Positions 35,002 to 45,029 of a DNA stretch of 64,000 nt are shown here, one piece after another. Both the position numbers and the translations under genes were made by a program. The notes under the pieces were generated by a model. That model did not search any database and was not told where the DNA came from. It worked only from the letters and a program-made list of their open reading frames with translations. This DNA comes from Rhizoctonia solani (Eukaryota; Basidiomycota; Agaricomycetes; Cantharellales; Ceratobasidiaceae), in contig NC_057380.1 of the NCBI RefSeq assembly GCF_016906535.1, forward strand, positions 1,302,001 to 1,366,000. Reading direction: 5' to 3'. Positions within the stretch are counted from its first letter, which is position 1, and every line of letters starts with the position of its first letter.

Positions 35002-36210
35002 CTATTTAAGTCTGGCTTCTTTTGGAATGGAGGTTCTTCTGGCTGGAGAGGACTGTCTTTGTCTAGAGAGATGAAGACTATCACCATCTTCTTCCTCACT
35101 GTTGCTTTCAGTCTCAGTTCCTTCTGGCTCTGGCTCTTTAGGTAGTCCTATCTTCCTGTCTACCTCCAAAATTGCTTCCAAAAGTCTTTCCTCCATGGTA
35201 GATATCCTGGATTGCACATCCTGAAAGAGTTGAGGCAATGCATCCACCTTGTCTTGTAGATCCTCTACTTGATTTACCAGGTGGTTATGGGCTGTTTGAG
35301 CTGCTCTTTGCTCCTCAGAGACTTCACCTAATTTCCTTCTTATATAGTTGGTCTGCAGGTTGAGGTCTGCTACATCTCTGCCCACTTGTCTCAGGGCAGC
35401 TGCACTTTCAGAGCTATTAGCATGTATGTATTTGATAGGGCCCATCTTCAAGGCAATGTCATCTTTGATATCATTGATGGCACTGCTGATGGCTGCTTCT
35501 ACCCTGACTTGAGGCATCACCTGATGGCTCTTGGCCTCATAGTCAGCTATAGCAGCCCTGGATATAGGTAACCCCTGCATAGGTATCTGGGGTTGTGGCT
35601 GGTGTGCAATTAATGCTGTTGGTTGGTGACCCAGTGTTGGTTCCCCAAGCTTTTGGTCAAGCTCTACAGGGCTTGTTCTCCTACTAGATGTAATGGATGC
35701 AGGGATGCTCTGTAGGGCTGTTTCATGGTACCCCATATTGGAAGTGCTTCTTTTTCTTGGTTGTCTTATGGTGGTACCAGTAAGGTTGTGTCTCCTAAGA
35801 GTGGTATCCACTTCCTGGGCAGTAATGTCTTCTATAGTGACAGAAGATCTGTTGGAAGGCTGGATATGAGTGGCTGGTAGTGTAGGAGGTGTATCCTGCA
35901 CTACTATGGGTTCTAAGCTAGAAGTGTCAGTAATCATAATGCTAGGGTTTTCTACTGTACTATCATCCTCAATCACAGTAGTTTCATCCTCAGAGCCAGG
36001 CATTGATCCTGGCATGACAGATGGTCCCCTTGCTGTATAGGTAGGAGAAGAGGCTCTAGAGGTTCCTACAGATGAGGTTCCTGAGATTCCCCTCCTTCTT
36101 GCTGGTCCTTCATCAAAGGTTGAAGATTGACTGGTTCTAGTAGGGTTTCTTCTAATATCTGTACCCACTGTGGCACTGTCAGGTTCAGGAGTGGCAGACA
36201 TGTGTTTCAA
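35002..36210 (-). pseudogene. gypsy C gag N-terminal region, 402 codons
   Basis: Open from ATG 36210 to a stop at 35002. The first ~180 residues are Ser/Thr/Pro-rich and look disordered (RRNPTRTSQSSTFD). Residues ~270-350 have heptad-like spacing (HLVNQVEDLQDKVDALPQLF), a likely coiled coil for particle assembly. The C-terminal part is acidic (ESNSEEEDGDSL). The gag core follows after a stop. Such a large low-complexity N-terminus is not standard for gypsy gag. It lies 3' of a 1.2-kb leader. Confidence 0.75.
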
Positions 36211-37396
36211 GAAGTGGTTCTTTAAGATAAGGCTATCTTAATTGGTAATCAATGATACCTCAGTATCTTCTTCAAATAGAATACTCAAAGAGCTTCTATT
36301 GATCAAAGCAAAATAGCGCAACCCACAAAGAGGTCTTTAGCTGTTTGCAAGTAAAGTAATGGACACCTAGGGTCCAGGTGATGAGAAGACTCTGATAGTA
36401 CTTCTTATCACTAATCAGATAGAAGGATCAGTGGAGACCTTTTGTTGACAGTTGTTGATAGTTGAATTTGAATTTAATCACTCAGTTGCTCTTTTTCAGG
36501 TGTAGCAGCACCTGCTTGTCCCTATAGGTTGTAAGACAAGGGAAAACAAGCTGGCTTTCTAAGCAGCTTGTTCCACCCCTATGTATACTGGGGCATCACT
36601 TGGGTCTATATACATATTTCAAATAGGAGCACAGCCTCTTGGAGCTGTAGCACAGCCTCAAGAAGCAGTATGGGTCAAAGAACCATGTGGCAGTGCTTGA
36701 TTAGCCAATCAGATGCCAAGAAATACACCTGTGAGGTGAGGTCTTGGTGGAGTTGGTTCTATTTTTAGCACATGATCACATGGAGCACCACTTAAGTATG
36801 ACTCATACTCTTGGCATGCACAGCCACATATAAGTATGACTCATCCAATTTCCTTATATGATTATCCTATTCCCCAATCCGGCCCAGTTTTACCCAGAGA
36901 TTGAGCACAGCCATCATCATGTGATTGTGGCAGTGCAGGTAGTACTTGGTGACTAATCATTTAACCACAGTCATGTGACTTGTGGCTGAGTTGAGTAATT
37001 GCTGACTAAGCAATTGTCATCATGCTTAGTCATACTTGATTTGTCATCAATGAGTTGATCATGTGATTTGTCTGCTGACTCATCAAAGTTTGGCCAACTA
37101 AGCTTAGTCATCCATCCATTTCATCTTCTTTCCTAATTTGGAAAGGGGATTGCCATTTTTGGTAAGTCTAGGTTGCTTAGTCTCTATTTGTCTTGAAAGT
37201 CTTCTTCAAGTTATGTCTCTTTCCTAATTAGGAAGGTGAGTTACCATAAATGGTAATCTGAAGTTGTGTTGTTGGGACAATATGTTGTGCATCATTGATG
37301 TAGGGGCATTAGTCATCCCTATATCCCTTATAGGCAATACATATACACATATATAAGTATATATATACTGGGTATAGGTAAGCAGCTTGTTTTCAA
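36211..37396 (-). repeat. gypsy C 5' leader
   Basis: 1.19 kb between LTR and gag ATG with no supported gene. The LTR-proximal ~640 bp is repeated inverted at 25999-26659. The bases next to the LTR on the minus strand (TTGAAAACAAGCTGC) do not match a tRNA 3' end I recognise. Confidence 0.7.
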
Positions 37397-37662
37397 TTTC
37401 ATAACCCATATCTGGAGGGGTTATTACCATATATATCCACTGTCAAAGATATATATAGTAATACAATGCACAGTGATATATGAATAATATATGTTGCTGG
37501 GGGACATTGCACTCCCCCTGCCCCCCTTGCTGCAGGCCAATGTTAAGGGAGCCTGTGGGCAAGGTCTGAATATTATATCATTATAGAAGAGATTATGTCA
37601 TCCCTGCCCACCTCAAATCTGTAAAGGAGGTGTCATCCATTGCCCACCACCTGGGTGTGGAG

Positions 37663-38967
37663 TGTTATAGAGTAGGGTTTTAGGGACTATGTGATTAAGT
37701 ACAAAATATAATAAAGTGATTAATAGATCAGTTATCTATATATAAAAGGCAATAGACTAGCTATATAAGGGTAAATTAGGTTAGCAATCAGGGTGATCCC
37801 TACACTTAACAAGTAATCAAGCAATTACTGCAGATACAGGTGGTTGGTTATGCTTATACCTATAGTATGAAAGTTAGTATTGAGTCTCAGTTACCTACTA
37901 CAATTTATCTGGATTTGTTAGTAATTTATTTGACTGAGATTGCACTCAGTTAAGGTGTATATGCCGCTCTCAAGGCCTTAAACTCTCCCAACTGACTTAC
38001 TCAAGAGGTTCAGGGTTGCCCTAGAGCCTTTCCTAGCTACCCAGTATCTGTTGGGACCTTGCTAGAGGCTATATGCGCCGAGATACCTTACAGGTTAAGT
38101 TCAGTGAGCTTAAGAGGCTAAGAAAGCAAAATAAGACACTCTAAACTAACTAAAGAAGATCTAATAGATCTTCAAGTTCACACAAGGGGTAAGAATGGGA
38201 TGAAAAGAAGGTTGTATTCAAAGGGTCTCCCTCAGGGGGTTTGTATACCCCAGAGGGAGAACAAATAACTATATACATGATGTACAAAAGAGGAAGTTAC
38301 ATGAGAGGTACAGTCTGAGCTATTTGATACATAAAGACCAATTAGTCCCAATAAGTCCTAGTGGGATAGACTCAAGGCTATTTACAGAATGTTCTAGAGC
38401 ATACATGACTAAATTACATTAGTGTGAATGCTAAAAATAACCTTGAGGCAAGGTAGGATCTCATAGAAAAAGCTAGAAACTTAAATGGTTAGTATCTCCA
38501 TCAATTTAGCTCAGAATCAGACGATTCCTTTTTAGGAACTGAGATGCTGGAGCCTCCGACCTATTGGTATTTGTCCGCATAGTAATATGCCTATTTCCCG
38601 CCGAGATATCGGCGTCGGCGCGCCCCGCCGACCTTTGGCGCTTATTTGCAATTACTAAGCGCCGGCGCTTGCATGCTTACTTGCACTTGTTCTATGGTCT
38701 ATAAGTACCGTTCCTACATGTGAATGTATGATACAAAAAATGCTATAAATCATAGAAATAATATTATGACCACTTCGCATAATCAGACGTGTATATATGC
38801 AAGCGCAATGAGGAAATAAAGTATAAAAGGTCTTGTAGCACCGCCAGTTTCCAAATATAGTAATATTCATGCCCATATTTGGATAGAGCAAGTATGATTA
38901 CTCCAGTTCGCACTATTCACTATTGGCAATTAGGGGCGCATATGTCTAAATTAGTCATTCCATAACA
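37663..38967. mobile_element. 1.3-kb solo LTR, K family, TSD TGGAG
   Basis: 1,305 bp, TGTTATAGAG to CCATAACA, with perfect TGGAG at 37658-37662 and 38968-38972, inside the left TIR of B. It has no ORFs. It includes an unusually CpG-dense patch at 38585-38665 (GCCGAGATATCGGC, CGCGCCCCGCCG) in otherwise AT-rich DNA. Confidence 0.82.
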
Positions 38968-39057
38968 TGGAGCACGGCTTTTTTTTGGCGCTTAGCCTGC
39001 TTTTCACAGTAAACACTTGTTTTCTTGCTGACCAGACTAATTTCAAGTGATTGCTCT

Positions 39058-39503
39058 TGTCATGACCTTCATTGGCATGACATGAATTTTTACTATTTTC
39101 TATCTTTTTTCTGAGACAGTTTCCTTTTTTGGTATATATTTATGACTCATCAAGATCACGTGACATATTTGATATATGATGTGAAATTGTAAATGACTTG
39201 TTGTTTAGTACTGTTGTTTTTGATGTGGCTTTCTTCATGTATTTAAACCAGGTCAAGTTGCCGCTAAACAGCAAGACTTGACCTCTTTGTCAATTCATCC
39301 CCAGTTCTCACCTACCCTTTGCCCTGCTCCCTTGTTGAGCATTAGTGCACCTTATTAAGCATCATAACCCAGGCCCTTGTTGCCCTCTACCCATAACCAT
39401 ATCCCTTGGGCCTTTGTTGCCCCTCTTGCTTTCATAGTCTATTGGTGATAGGGCCACAGACTTTAAATCTTCTTGTACCATAGGTCCAAGCTGAGTTGTG
39501 ACA
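39058..39503 (+). mobile_element. solo LTR, S family, TSD GCTCT
   Basis: 446 bp, TGTCATGACC to GAGTTGTGACA, with perfect GCTCT at 39053-39057 and 39504-39508. It contains GATCACGTGACA. An inverted sister copy lies at 44032-44481 and a fragment at 47898-48055. Orientation is arbitrary because no internal region is known. Confidence 0.88.
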
Positions 39504-39508
39504 GCTCT

Positions 39509-39762
39509 GGTAGTTCTGTTTGCATTTCTGTTGCATATATGTACATATAATTTTATTATTGATATCTTTAGTCCCCAAGCCTAAACATCCGTTAGAGTAA
39601 CCAGCGCCAGGGTTGGCATGTGAACAGAAACCAAGTGGCAATACATGACGGTGCACGCGTAAGTTGACTAACGGAGTCCAGGGGCTGGCTGGTGGTTCAT
39701 GCATATATGTTTCAGGTCAACCATCTATCCAAGTTGTGCGTTTACTCAATTTCATTTGTATG
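39509..39762. repeat. left internal arm of transposon B
   Basis: 39509-39700 is the inverted counterpart of 43208-43405, the subterminal part of B's long inverted repeat. A 90-codon ORF here mirrors one on the right arm; I do not read either as a gene. Confidence 0.7.
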
Positions 39763-39764
39763 TA

Positions 39765-41036
39765 CTAGCGGAGGAAAAAAGTTTGGAAATGGCGCGTGAT
39801 TTGGGCGCTAAAAGAAAACTTGCTCTCCCCCGGCCGCATGAATGTAGTATATAGAAACAGGAAATACATTGGTTAAAATACAGTAGGAGAGATAAACAAG
39901 TGTTAGAATTTTGTTGGGAGTCCCTTTGACTTAACTAAAGCTGTTACCCAAGATGGCATTTTCCGTGTGTACTTATTGATATCATCTGCTGTGAAGGATT
40001 TCCAGGCAGCTTCAGTGGCATTCCAAAGGTGCTCAAGACTTCTTCGGGCCCCAGGGGTACTGTACACACGTCGCTTAAGTTCCATCCATAATGGTTCTAT
40101 TGGGTTTAGGTCTGGTGAACTTGGGGGGTGTGCAATGTGTTTAATACCAAGTTCTTCACAAGCCTGTTTGGCTAGCTTTCCTTTGTGTGCCGGGGCCCCA
40201 TCTTCAACTACTAGCATCCTGTGTCCCTTGACTTTCTCCATCTGTGCAATGAAGTCCTTAAGTGGACCATTTAGGACCTGCATAACATATCCTTCTGAGT
40301 TGAACCCTCCCCCCTCCACCTCCCATTACGCAATTGCAGCCGGGGAGCCATCTCCAGTTGGATAAGTGGCCCCTTATACCCATGGGAGATACACCCCATA
40401 CCATTAATGCTTCATGGCCACTTTGAAAGGTTGGGGCTAGGCATTCCGGGAGATATGCCTCTCCGGGTTTCCGGGTGACCATTGGGTGAACTGAGTGATC
40501 GCCGGTCCCCAACTGGAGCTTGTCAGTCCAAATGGCTTCATCCCAGTTCCTAAACCGGTTCACGCAAGCCCATTCTAGACGCTTTAGGACCTTTTGCTTA
40601 TCTAAGAATGGCTTTCGGCGTGCAACATATCGGCGGTAGCGCCGGCTCTGGGCAATGTACTTGACTTGCACAGCAGTAAGGCCATTACCTACTCTAGTAG
40701 CAATAGATGAATATGGCTCAAAACGATGGCAAAGGAGGGTACAAATGACTAGACGGCACAATCGAGGTGAGAATTTGCGTGGGCGGCCAGATCGAGGCAA
40801 GGAGGCAAGGGTGCCGTATGTTTCCCAACGTTTAACAGTTTTGCATGCCACAGATGGGGGAACACCAGTTTTTGCAAGTATTTCAGGATATGAATTGCCC
40901 TCATTGTGTAGTGTAATTATTTGAGCTCGACGAGTCACAGGGAGCTCTTGACCGCGTTTGCGAGACATAGTAAGATGTATTGTACAAATTCTGGGCCATC
41001 ACGTGCCGGCATTTCCAAACTTTTTCTCCCCGCTAG
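39765..41036 (-). mobile_element. Tc1-type transposon inside B
   Basis: 1,272 bp; ends CTAGCGG(G/A)GA...AAGTTTGGAAATG are inverted repeats of about 35 bp, flanked by TA (39763-39764, 41037-41038). It encodes a DD34E transposase with one frameshift. CpG sites are plentiful compared with neighbours, so it looks young. Confidence 0.92.
39903..40968 (-). pseudogene. Tc1-like DD34E transposase, one frameshift
   Basis: N-terminal 236-codon frame 40968-40258: a helix-turn-helix with ITLHNEGNSYPEILAKTG, a SGRPRKFSPR linker typical of Tc1 proteins, and first catalytic Asp in WDEAIWTDKLQLGTGDHS. The second frame 40319-39903 has the second Asp (MLVVEDGAPAHKGKL) and final Glu (SSPDLNPIEPLWMELKRR). There are 34 residues between D and E, the DD34E spacing of Tc1. 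The frames break at a G/C-rich run near 40305-40325 (CCCTCCCCCCTCCACC), the sole obvious lesion; a sequencing error there would make it intact. Start chosen at the first ATG (MSRKRGQELPVTRRAQ). Confidence 0.9.
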
Positions 41037-41230
41037 TACATAACCAGGAGCAATATTATCAAAGTGAATGTGCTCTGGTGGTCCCCAATGGTGTTTGAAT
41101 TTCTTTGTAGCCCAATCAATTGCTTGCAACCTGCTCAGTCCACTATGATACCCATCAACAAAGTGTTCCAATCAAGCACCAAACCTTTAAAGCACATTAA
41201 TTGAAAGTGCTGAAAAGGTGCTGAGAAAAC

Positions 41231-42878
41231 TTACTTCCACATCAAAAGAAGCTCAACACCGTCCATGGCTATGAGGGCATTCTCTTTGAGCACCTTTGGG
41301 TTACTTGACAGTGGGTAGTCACAATAACTCTGTTTAGCTTGCCCCCATATCTGCTCAATTAAGGTTAACTTGCAGTGGTATTTTGGCAGAAACATCACTT
41401 GAGTCCCAAGTTTGCAAGCTGTCTCTTGTAGACATGAGTCACATGACTTGAAGTTGGGTTGGTTGACCATGGCGCAACAACAGCAGCAGTTGGTCTTCCC
41501 CTTGGGACACTTGAAATTAGTGCATTGAGTGTTCTTCTTGGAAATATGAGCTAGTCTGCGCTCTTTCAAAATCCACGCCATGCCCTTGAAGCACTGTGGG
41601 TTTTTGGGATCATAGAATGACTGGAGAGATCCATTGGGTAGTTGGCCATCTTCCATTGGCACAAATACTTGATTATTCTCTGCATCCTTGTAGTATGGCC
41701 AGTCCATCAATGGTCCTTTGGGCATTCCCTGAGCACAGAGCAATGATGTGGAGTTTTTGTATGGTAGGGAGCATTGTTGTACACAAACACGTGAGTAAAT
41801 TGTGGGAAGTGTTCTTGGACAATTTTGATTGCGTCTTGTAGCTGCAAGACCACACGCTTGTTTGTAAAATAACCATCCTTGTTGGCTCCCAGATACATTG
41901 CAACCCTTGCCGATTCACTGCTCCATGTGAGTTCAAATCATGAGTCTTTGTAAACACCTTTCTTCACTCACCTGTTTTGTCCACGCAACCACCCCAGCTC
42001 TGCACATACAAAGTTGGCAATCATGATACTACAACCCTCCCCTTTTTTGAACAGGGTTGGATGTTCACCAATATACACCCACCAGACCGTCCAGCAGTCA
42101 TTTGCAAAGAAAATCAACTCATTGGACGGGTGGGATCTGGGATTCCATCCTGGTTGTAAATTGTTTGCCGCCGCTCCAGAGCCTTTATAAAGGGGATGTA
42201 TGTTTGTTGCTGGTATGTGACAACATCTTTGCGTTCATGCCTGTCAAAGTATTGACCTTTAGGCTCTGAGCGCCAACAGAATCCAGCACAAGACAACCAA
42301 CATTGAGCAGTCCACATACTGATCTTTTTGGTGATACCAAGCCAATCACGGACTTCAGGATCCTGTAAAAACTTGACAACATCTTGTGCACAGGCAAGTT
42401 TTCCAATTTGCTGTAAGTGCAGCTTTATTTTGCCTGAAATATCTTCATCCTCAAGTATTGACACATTCCACCATCCTTGATGATTGCTGGGTAGACAACC
42501 TGTTTGTATGGAATGTTGGGTCCATTTGCGGATGGTTTGAGTGTAAGTTTCTTTCCACCCTTGAACTTGTGCTGCATCTTTTGACGCCTCAATGAATCTC
42601 TTCCCCTTGGGGCTGGCCATGAGGAATTGATTCAAGCAAGCCTTGATTGCAGAATAATGCTCATTGGTGACCCAATCCAACCTTGCATACAAATAGCCAC
42701 CTGATGGCCATGGAGTCCAAACAGCTTGATCAATTTTCTGGAGTGCAGCCTCTGCTTCATGGATTGTTGGGGGGCAGTAGTATGTTTTCCATCCAGTGGC
42801 TTGTTCCTCTTGGTCTGATTCATCCTCTGAGGAATCATCAGAGTCATGAGGTGGATTAGGAGCTGGTGGCATGCCCAC
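41231..42878 (-). pseudogene. transposase of transposon B (Cys-rich, Tc1/mariner-related, broken)
   Basis: N-terminal frame 42878-42114: acidic start (DDSSEDESDQEEQATGW), a long helical region, and a DNA-binding-like segment ending GQYFDRHERKDVVTYQQQ. Catalytic side: 41898-41707 has VFVYNNAPYHTK (second Asp now Asn). 41743-41231 has FKGMAWILKERRL, the cysteine cluster CTNFKCPKGKTNCCCCC and the final acidic region FLPKYHCKLTLIEQIWGQAK. This pattern, a >100-residue Cys-rich insert between the second Asp and Glu, is what I recall for a widespread basidiomycete transposase family. First DDE Asp region, around 42100-41950, is disrupted. TA targeting fits the superfamily. Confidence 0.78.
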
Positions 42879-43755
42879 TTGGGAGCCTCTTGGCTCTGAA
42901 GGATTTTTTTGGTTAATTATAAAGTCTATACTTTACTTTTGACCAACCTATGACAATTATTTCAATCTTCCTACTGCCTACAGGTTGCTCTGTCTGTGGA
43001 TCTATGACCGGGTACTCCATTGGATCTTTCTCTCCAATTTTGTCAATTTCAGAATTGGCTTGTTCCAGCCATTGCTATCAAAAGATATAAGCACTTCAAT
43101 TCAAGATTAATTAGCTTAGAATGGCCCACCCATTTTCTGGCCTCCCAAAGGGAGCTCTGCGGTTGTGCTTTCTGTTTACTAGCTACCATTGAGAATGAGT
43201 AGTTGTCTGCTAAGGCTGGTGGACCCCTGGACTCTGTTAGTCAACTTACGTGCACACTGTCATGTATTGCCACTTGGTTTCTGTTCACGTGCCAACCCTG
43301 GCGCTGGTTACTCTAATGGATGTTTAGGCTTGGGGACTAAAGATATCAATAATAAAATTATATGTACATATATGCAACAGAAATGCAAACAGAACTACCA
43401 GAGCAATCACTTGAAATTAGTCTGGTCAGCAAGAAAACAAGCATTTACTGTGAAAAGCGGGCTAAGCACCAAAAAAAAGCTGTGCTCCACACCCAGGTAG
43501 TGGGCAATGGATGACGCCTCCTTTAGTAGTTTAGTATAGTATTTGATAAAGGACTGGAGGAGGGGAGGTCATGTGACCTGGACTTAGAGAATATCACTAA
43601 GTCCAGCCATGTTGACCATAAGTCTCTTATATGTGGGAACCTGGGGGTTCTGAGTGCATAAGTGCGAGTATATGCGTGTTTCCGGTGGCCGTAGTGTGTA
43701 CCATGAGTGCCCTGGTATGTGAATAGAGGGCACAATAGGGGTGTGGCTCATGACA

Positions 43756-44663
43756 TTACCTCATCATGTGTAGCCACCTCCACCCAATGACATCACAATG
43801 ACACATCAGTGACATGTATGCATGGGTAAGGCCAACTGCAGAGCAGGGTTCTTATTGGTTATAGTATTGCATCTTCTGTATTTGTAAATAGCTTCACTCT
43901 GTAATATATAAGGAGGCCAACCAACCATGGTAACACCCAGGTTGATTACCTCTTGTTGCATCCCTACTCAGTGTACAAGGACCTTACAGTCCAGTAAATA
44001 CTTAGTTAGTCACTTAGGTAGATTACACCACTGTCATGACTCAGCTTGGACCTATGGTACAAGGAGGCTTAAAGTCCGTGGCCCTATCACCAATGGACTA
44101 TGAAACTATGTAGAGGGGTGGCTAGGGCCCAGGGGATATGAAGTGTGGGTAGAGGGCAACAAAGGCCTGGATATGGTTCTTAAGTCAGGTGCACTAATGG
44201 CCAACTAAGGGCCTGGGCAAGGGGTAAGGTGTAAGCTGGGATGAATTGACAAAGAGGTCAAGTCTTGCTGTTCTAGCAGCAACTTGACCTGGTTTAAATA
44301 CATGAAGCAAGCCACATCAAAAACAACAGTACTAAATAATGAGTCATTTACAATTTCACATCATATATCAAATATGTCACGTGATCTTGATGAGTCATAA
44401 TATATACCAAAAAAGGAAACTGTCTCAGAAAAAAGATAGAAAATAGTAAAAATTCATGTCATGCCAATGAAGGTCATGACAACTGCCTTAAGTGGCTTTG
44501 TCATTGTACTTAGATAGCTTGTTACTGCCATAAGCAGTCTTGTTGTTGTAGGATAGTTGCTTGTCACCATAGATAGATCTGCTGTTGCCTTAAGCAACTT
44601 TCTCATAGTTGTACTCTGTGGCCACAAGTGCCATCCCCTCAACATCCCAACAGATGTCTAGGA
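43756..44663 (+). repeat. G-family LTR, 5'-truncated, split by S LTR
   Basis: 43756-44031 and 44482-44663 match the G LTR from the TGTAGCCACCTCCACC block to the end GATGTCTAGGACA. Its beginning was lost at the C element border. Confidence 0.75.
44032..44481 (-). mobile_element. solo LTR, S family (inverted copy)
   Basis: TGTCATGACTCAGC to GAAGGTCATGACA, 450 bp, reverse complement of the 39058-39503 type, with GTCACGTGATC inside. No clean 5-bp duplication at the flanks. Confidence 0.8.
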
Positions 44664-44854
44664 CAATAGTCACTGCCTTAAGCAGCTTCCTCACTGTACT
44701 TAGGTAATTTGCCAATGCCCTTATGGCCTTGGTCACTGCAGTCAGTAGTTAGTTGTCATAGGTAGCATAGCCACTGCCTTACACGGTTTCCCTCACCAGT
44801 ACATATGGCCACAAGTGCCTGCTGCCTTGATGCCCCTTAAGGATATCTAGGACA
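44664..44854 (+). repeat. G-family LTR fragment
   Basis: Ends in GATATCTAGGACA; only the last ~190 bp of the LTR remain next to gypsy I protease. Confidence 0.65.
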
Positions 44855-45029
44855 GTGCCTGAATCAATCAGGGCTTCTAAATGTTCTGCTTTATCTGGCT
44901 TAATCAAAATGGTGAAGAGTGGTGACATTCTATTGGTACTAGTAATATAACAGATTTCAATATAGCCAGAGTCCTTGGGGTCCTTGTGTGCAGCAGCAGG
45001 TACCCTTAGTCTTTTCCCCAGTTGGGTCC

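Larger units (their letters stand above)
37624..43523 (-). mobile_element. TA-flanked DNA transposon 'B' carrying three later insertions
   Basis: Ends are AAGGAGGTGTCATCC and its complement, flanked by TA (37622-37623, 43524-43525); the empty site is visible in sister LTRs (CTGTAGTAG). The inverted match of the right end runs on into 38973-39057 and 39509-39700 on the left, interrupted by a K LTR and an S LTR. A Tc1-like element sits in its body. Subtracting these three gives an original of about 3.87 kb. It encodes a transposase at 41231-42878. Confidence 0.85.
30294..43755 (-). mobile_element. Ty3/gypsy 'C' with transposon B nested in its 5' LTR
   Basis: 3' LTR 30294-30745; polypurine tract AAAAGGGGGGCACA just to its right; chromodomain-integrase-RT-protease-gag on the minus strand up to 36210; long leader 36211-37396; 5' LTR 37397-37623 plus 43524-43755. 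Without B it is about 7.56 kb. The flanks AACAG (left, D sequence) and TTACC (right, G LTR) do not match, so the two ends probably come from different insertions joined by recombination. Confidence 0.85.
37397..43755 (-). repeat. gypsy C 5' LTR, split by transposon B
   Basis: 37397-37623 and 43524-43755 join at a single TA to give a ~459-bp LTR matching 30294-30745. The terminal TGTCATA is mutated to TTTCATA at the left end. Confidence 0.82.

Noticed and set aside
39432..43500. Matching 90- and 103-codon frames at 39432-39704 (minus) and 43189-43500 (plus)
   Set aside because: They are the left and right subterminal inverted repeats of transposon B, not paralogous genes.
44027..44486. Target duplication for the S LTR at 44032-44481
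   Set aside because: ACCAC and ACTGC do not match.
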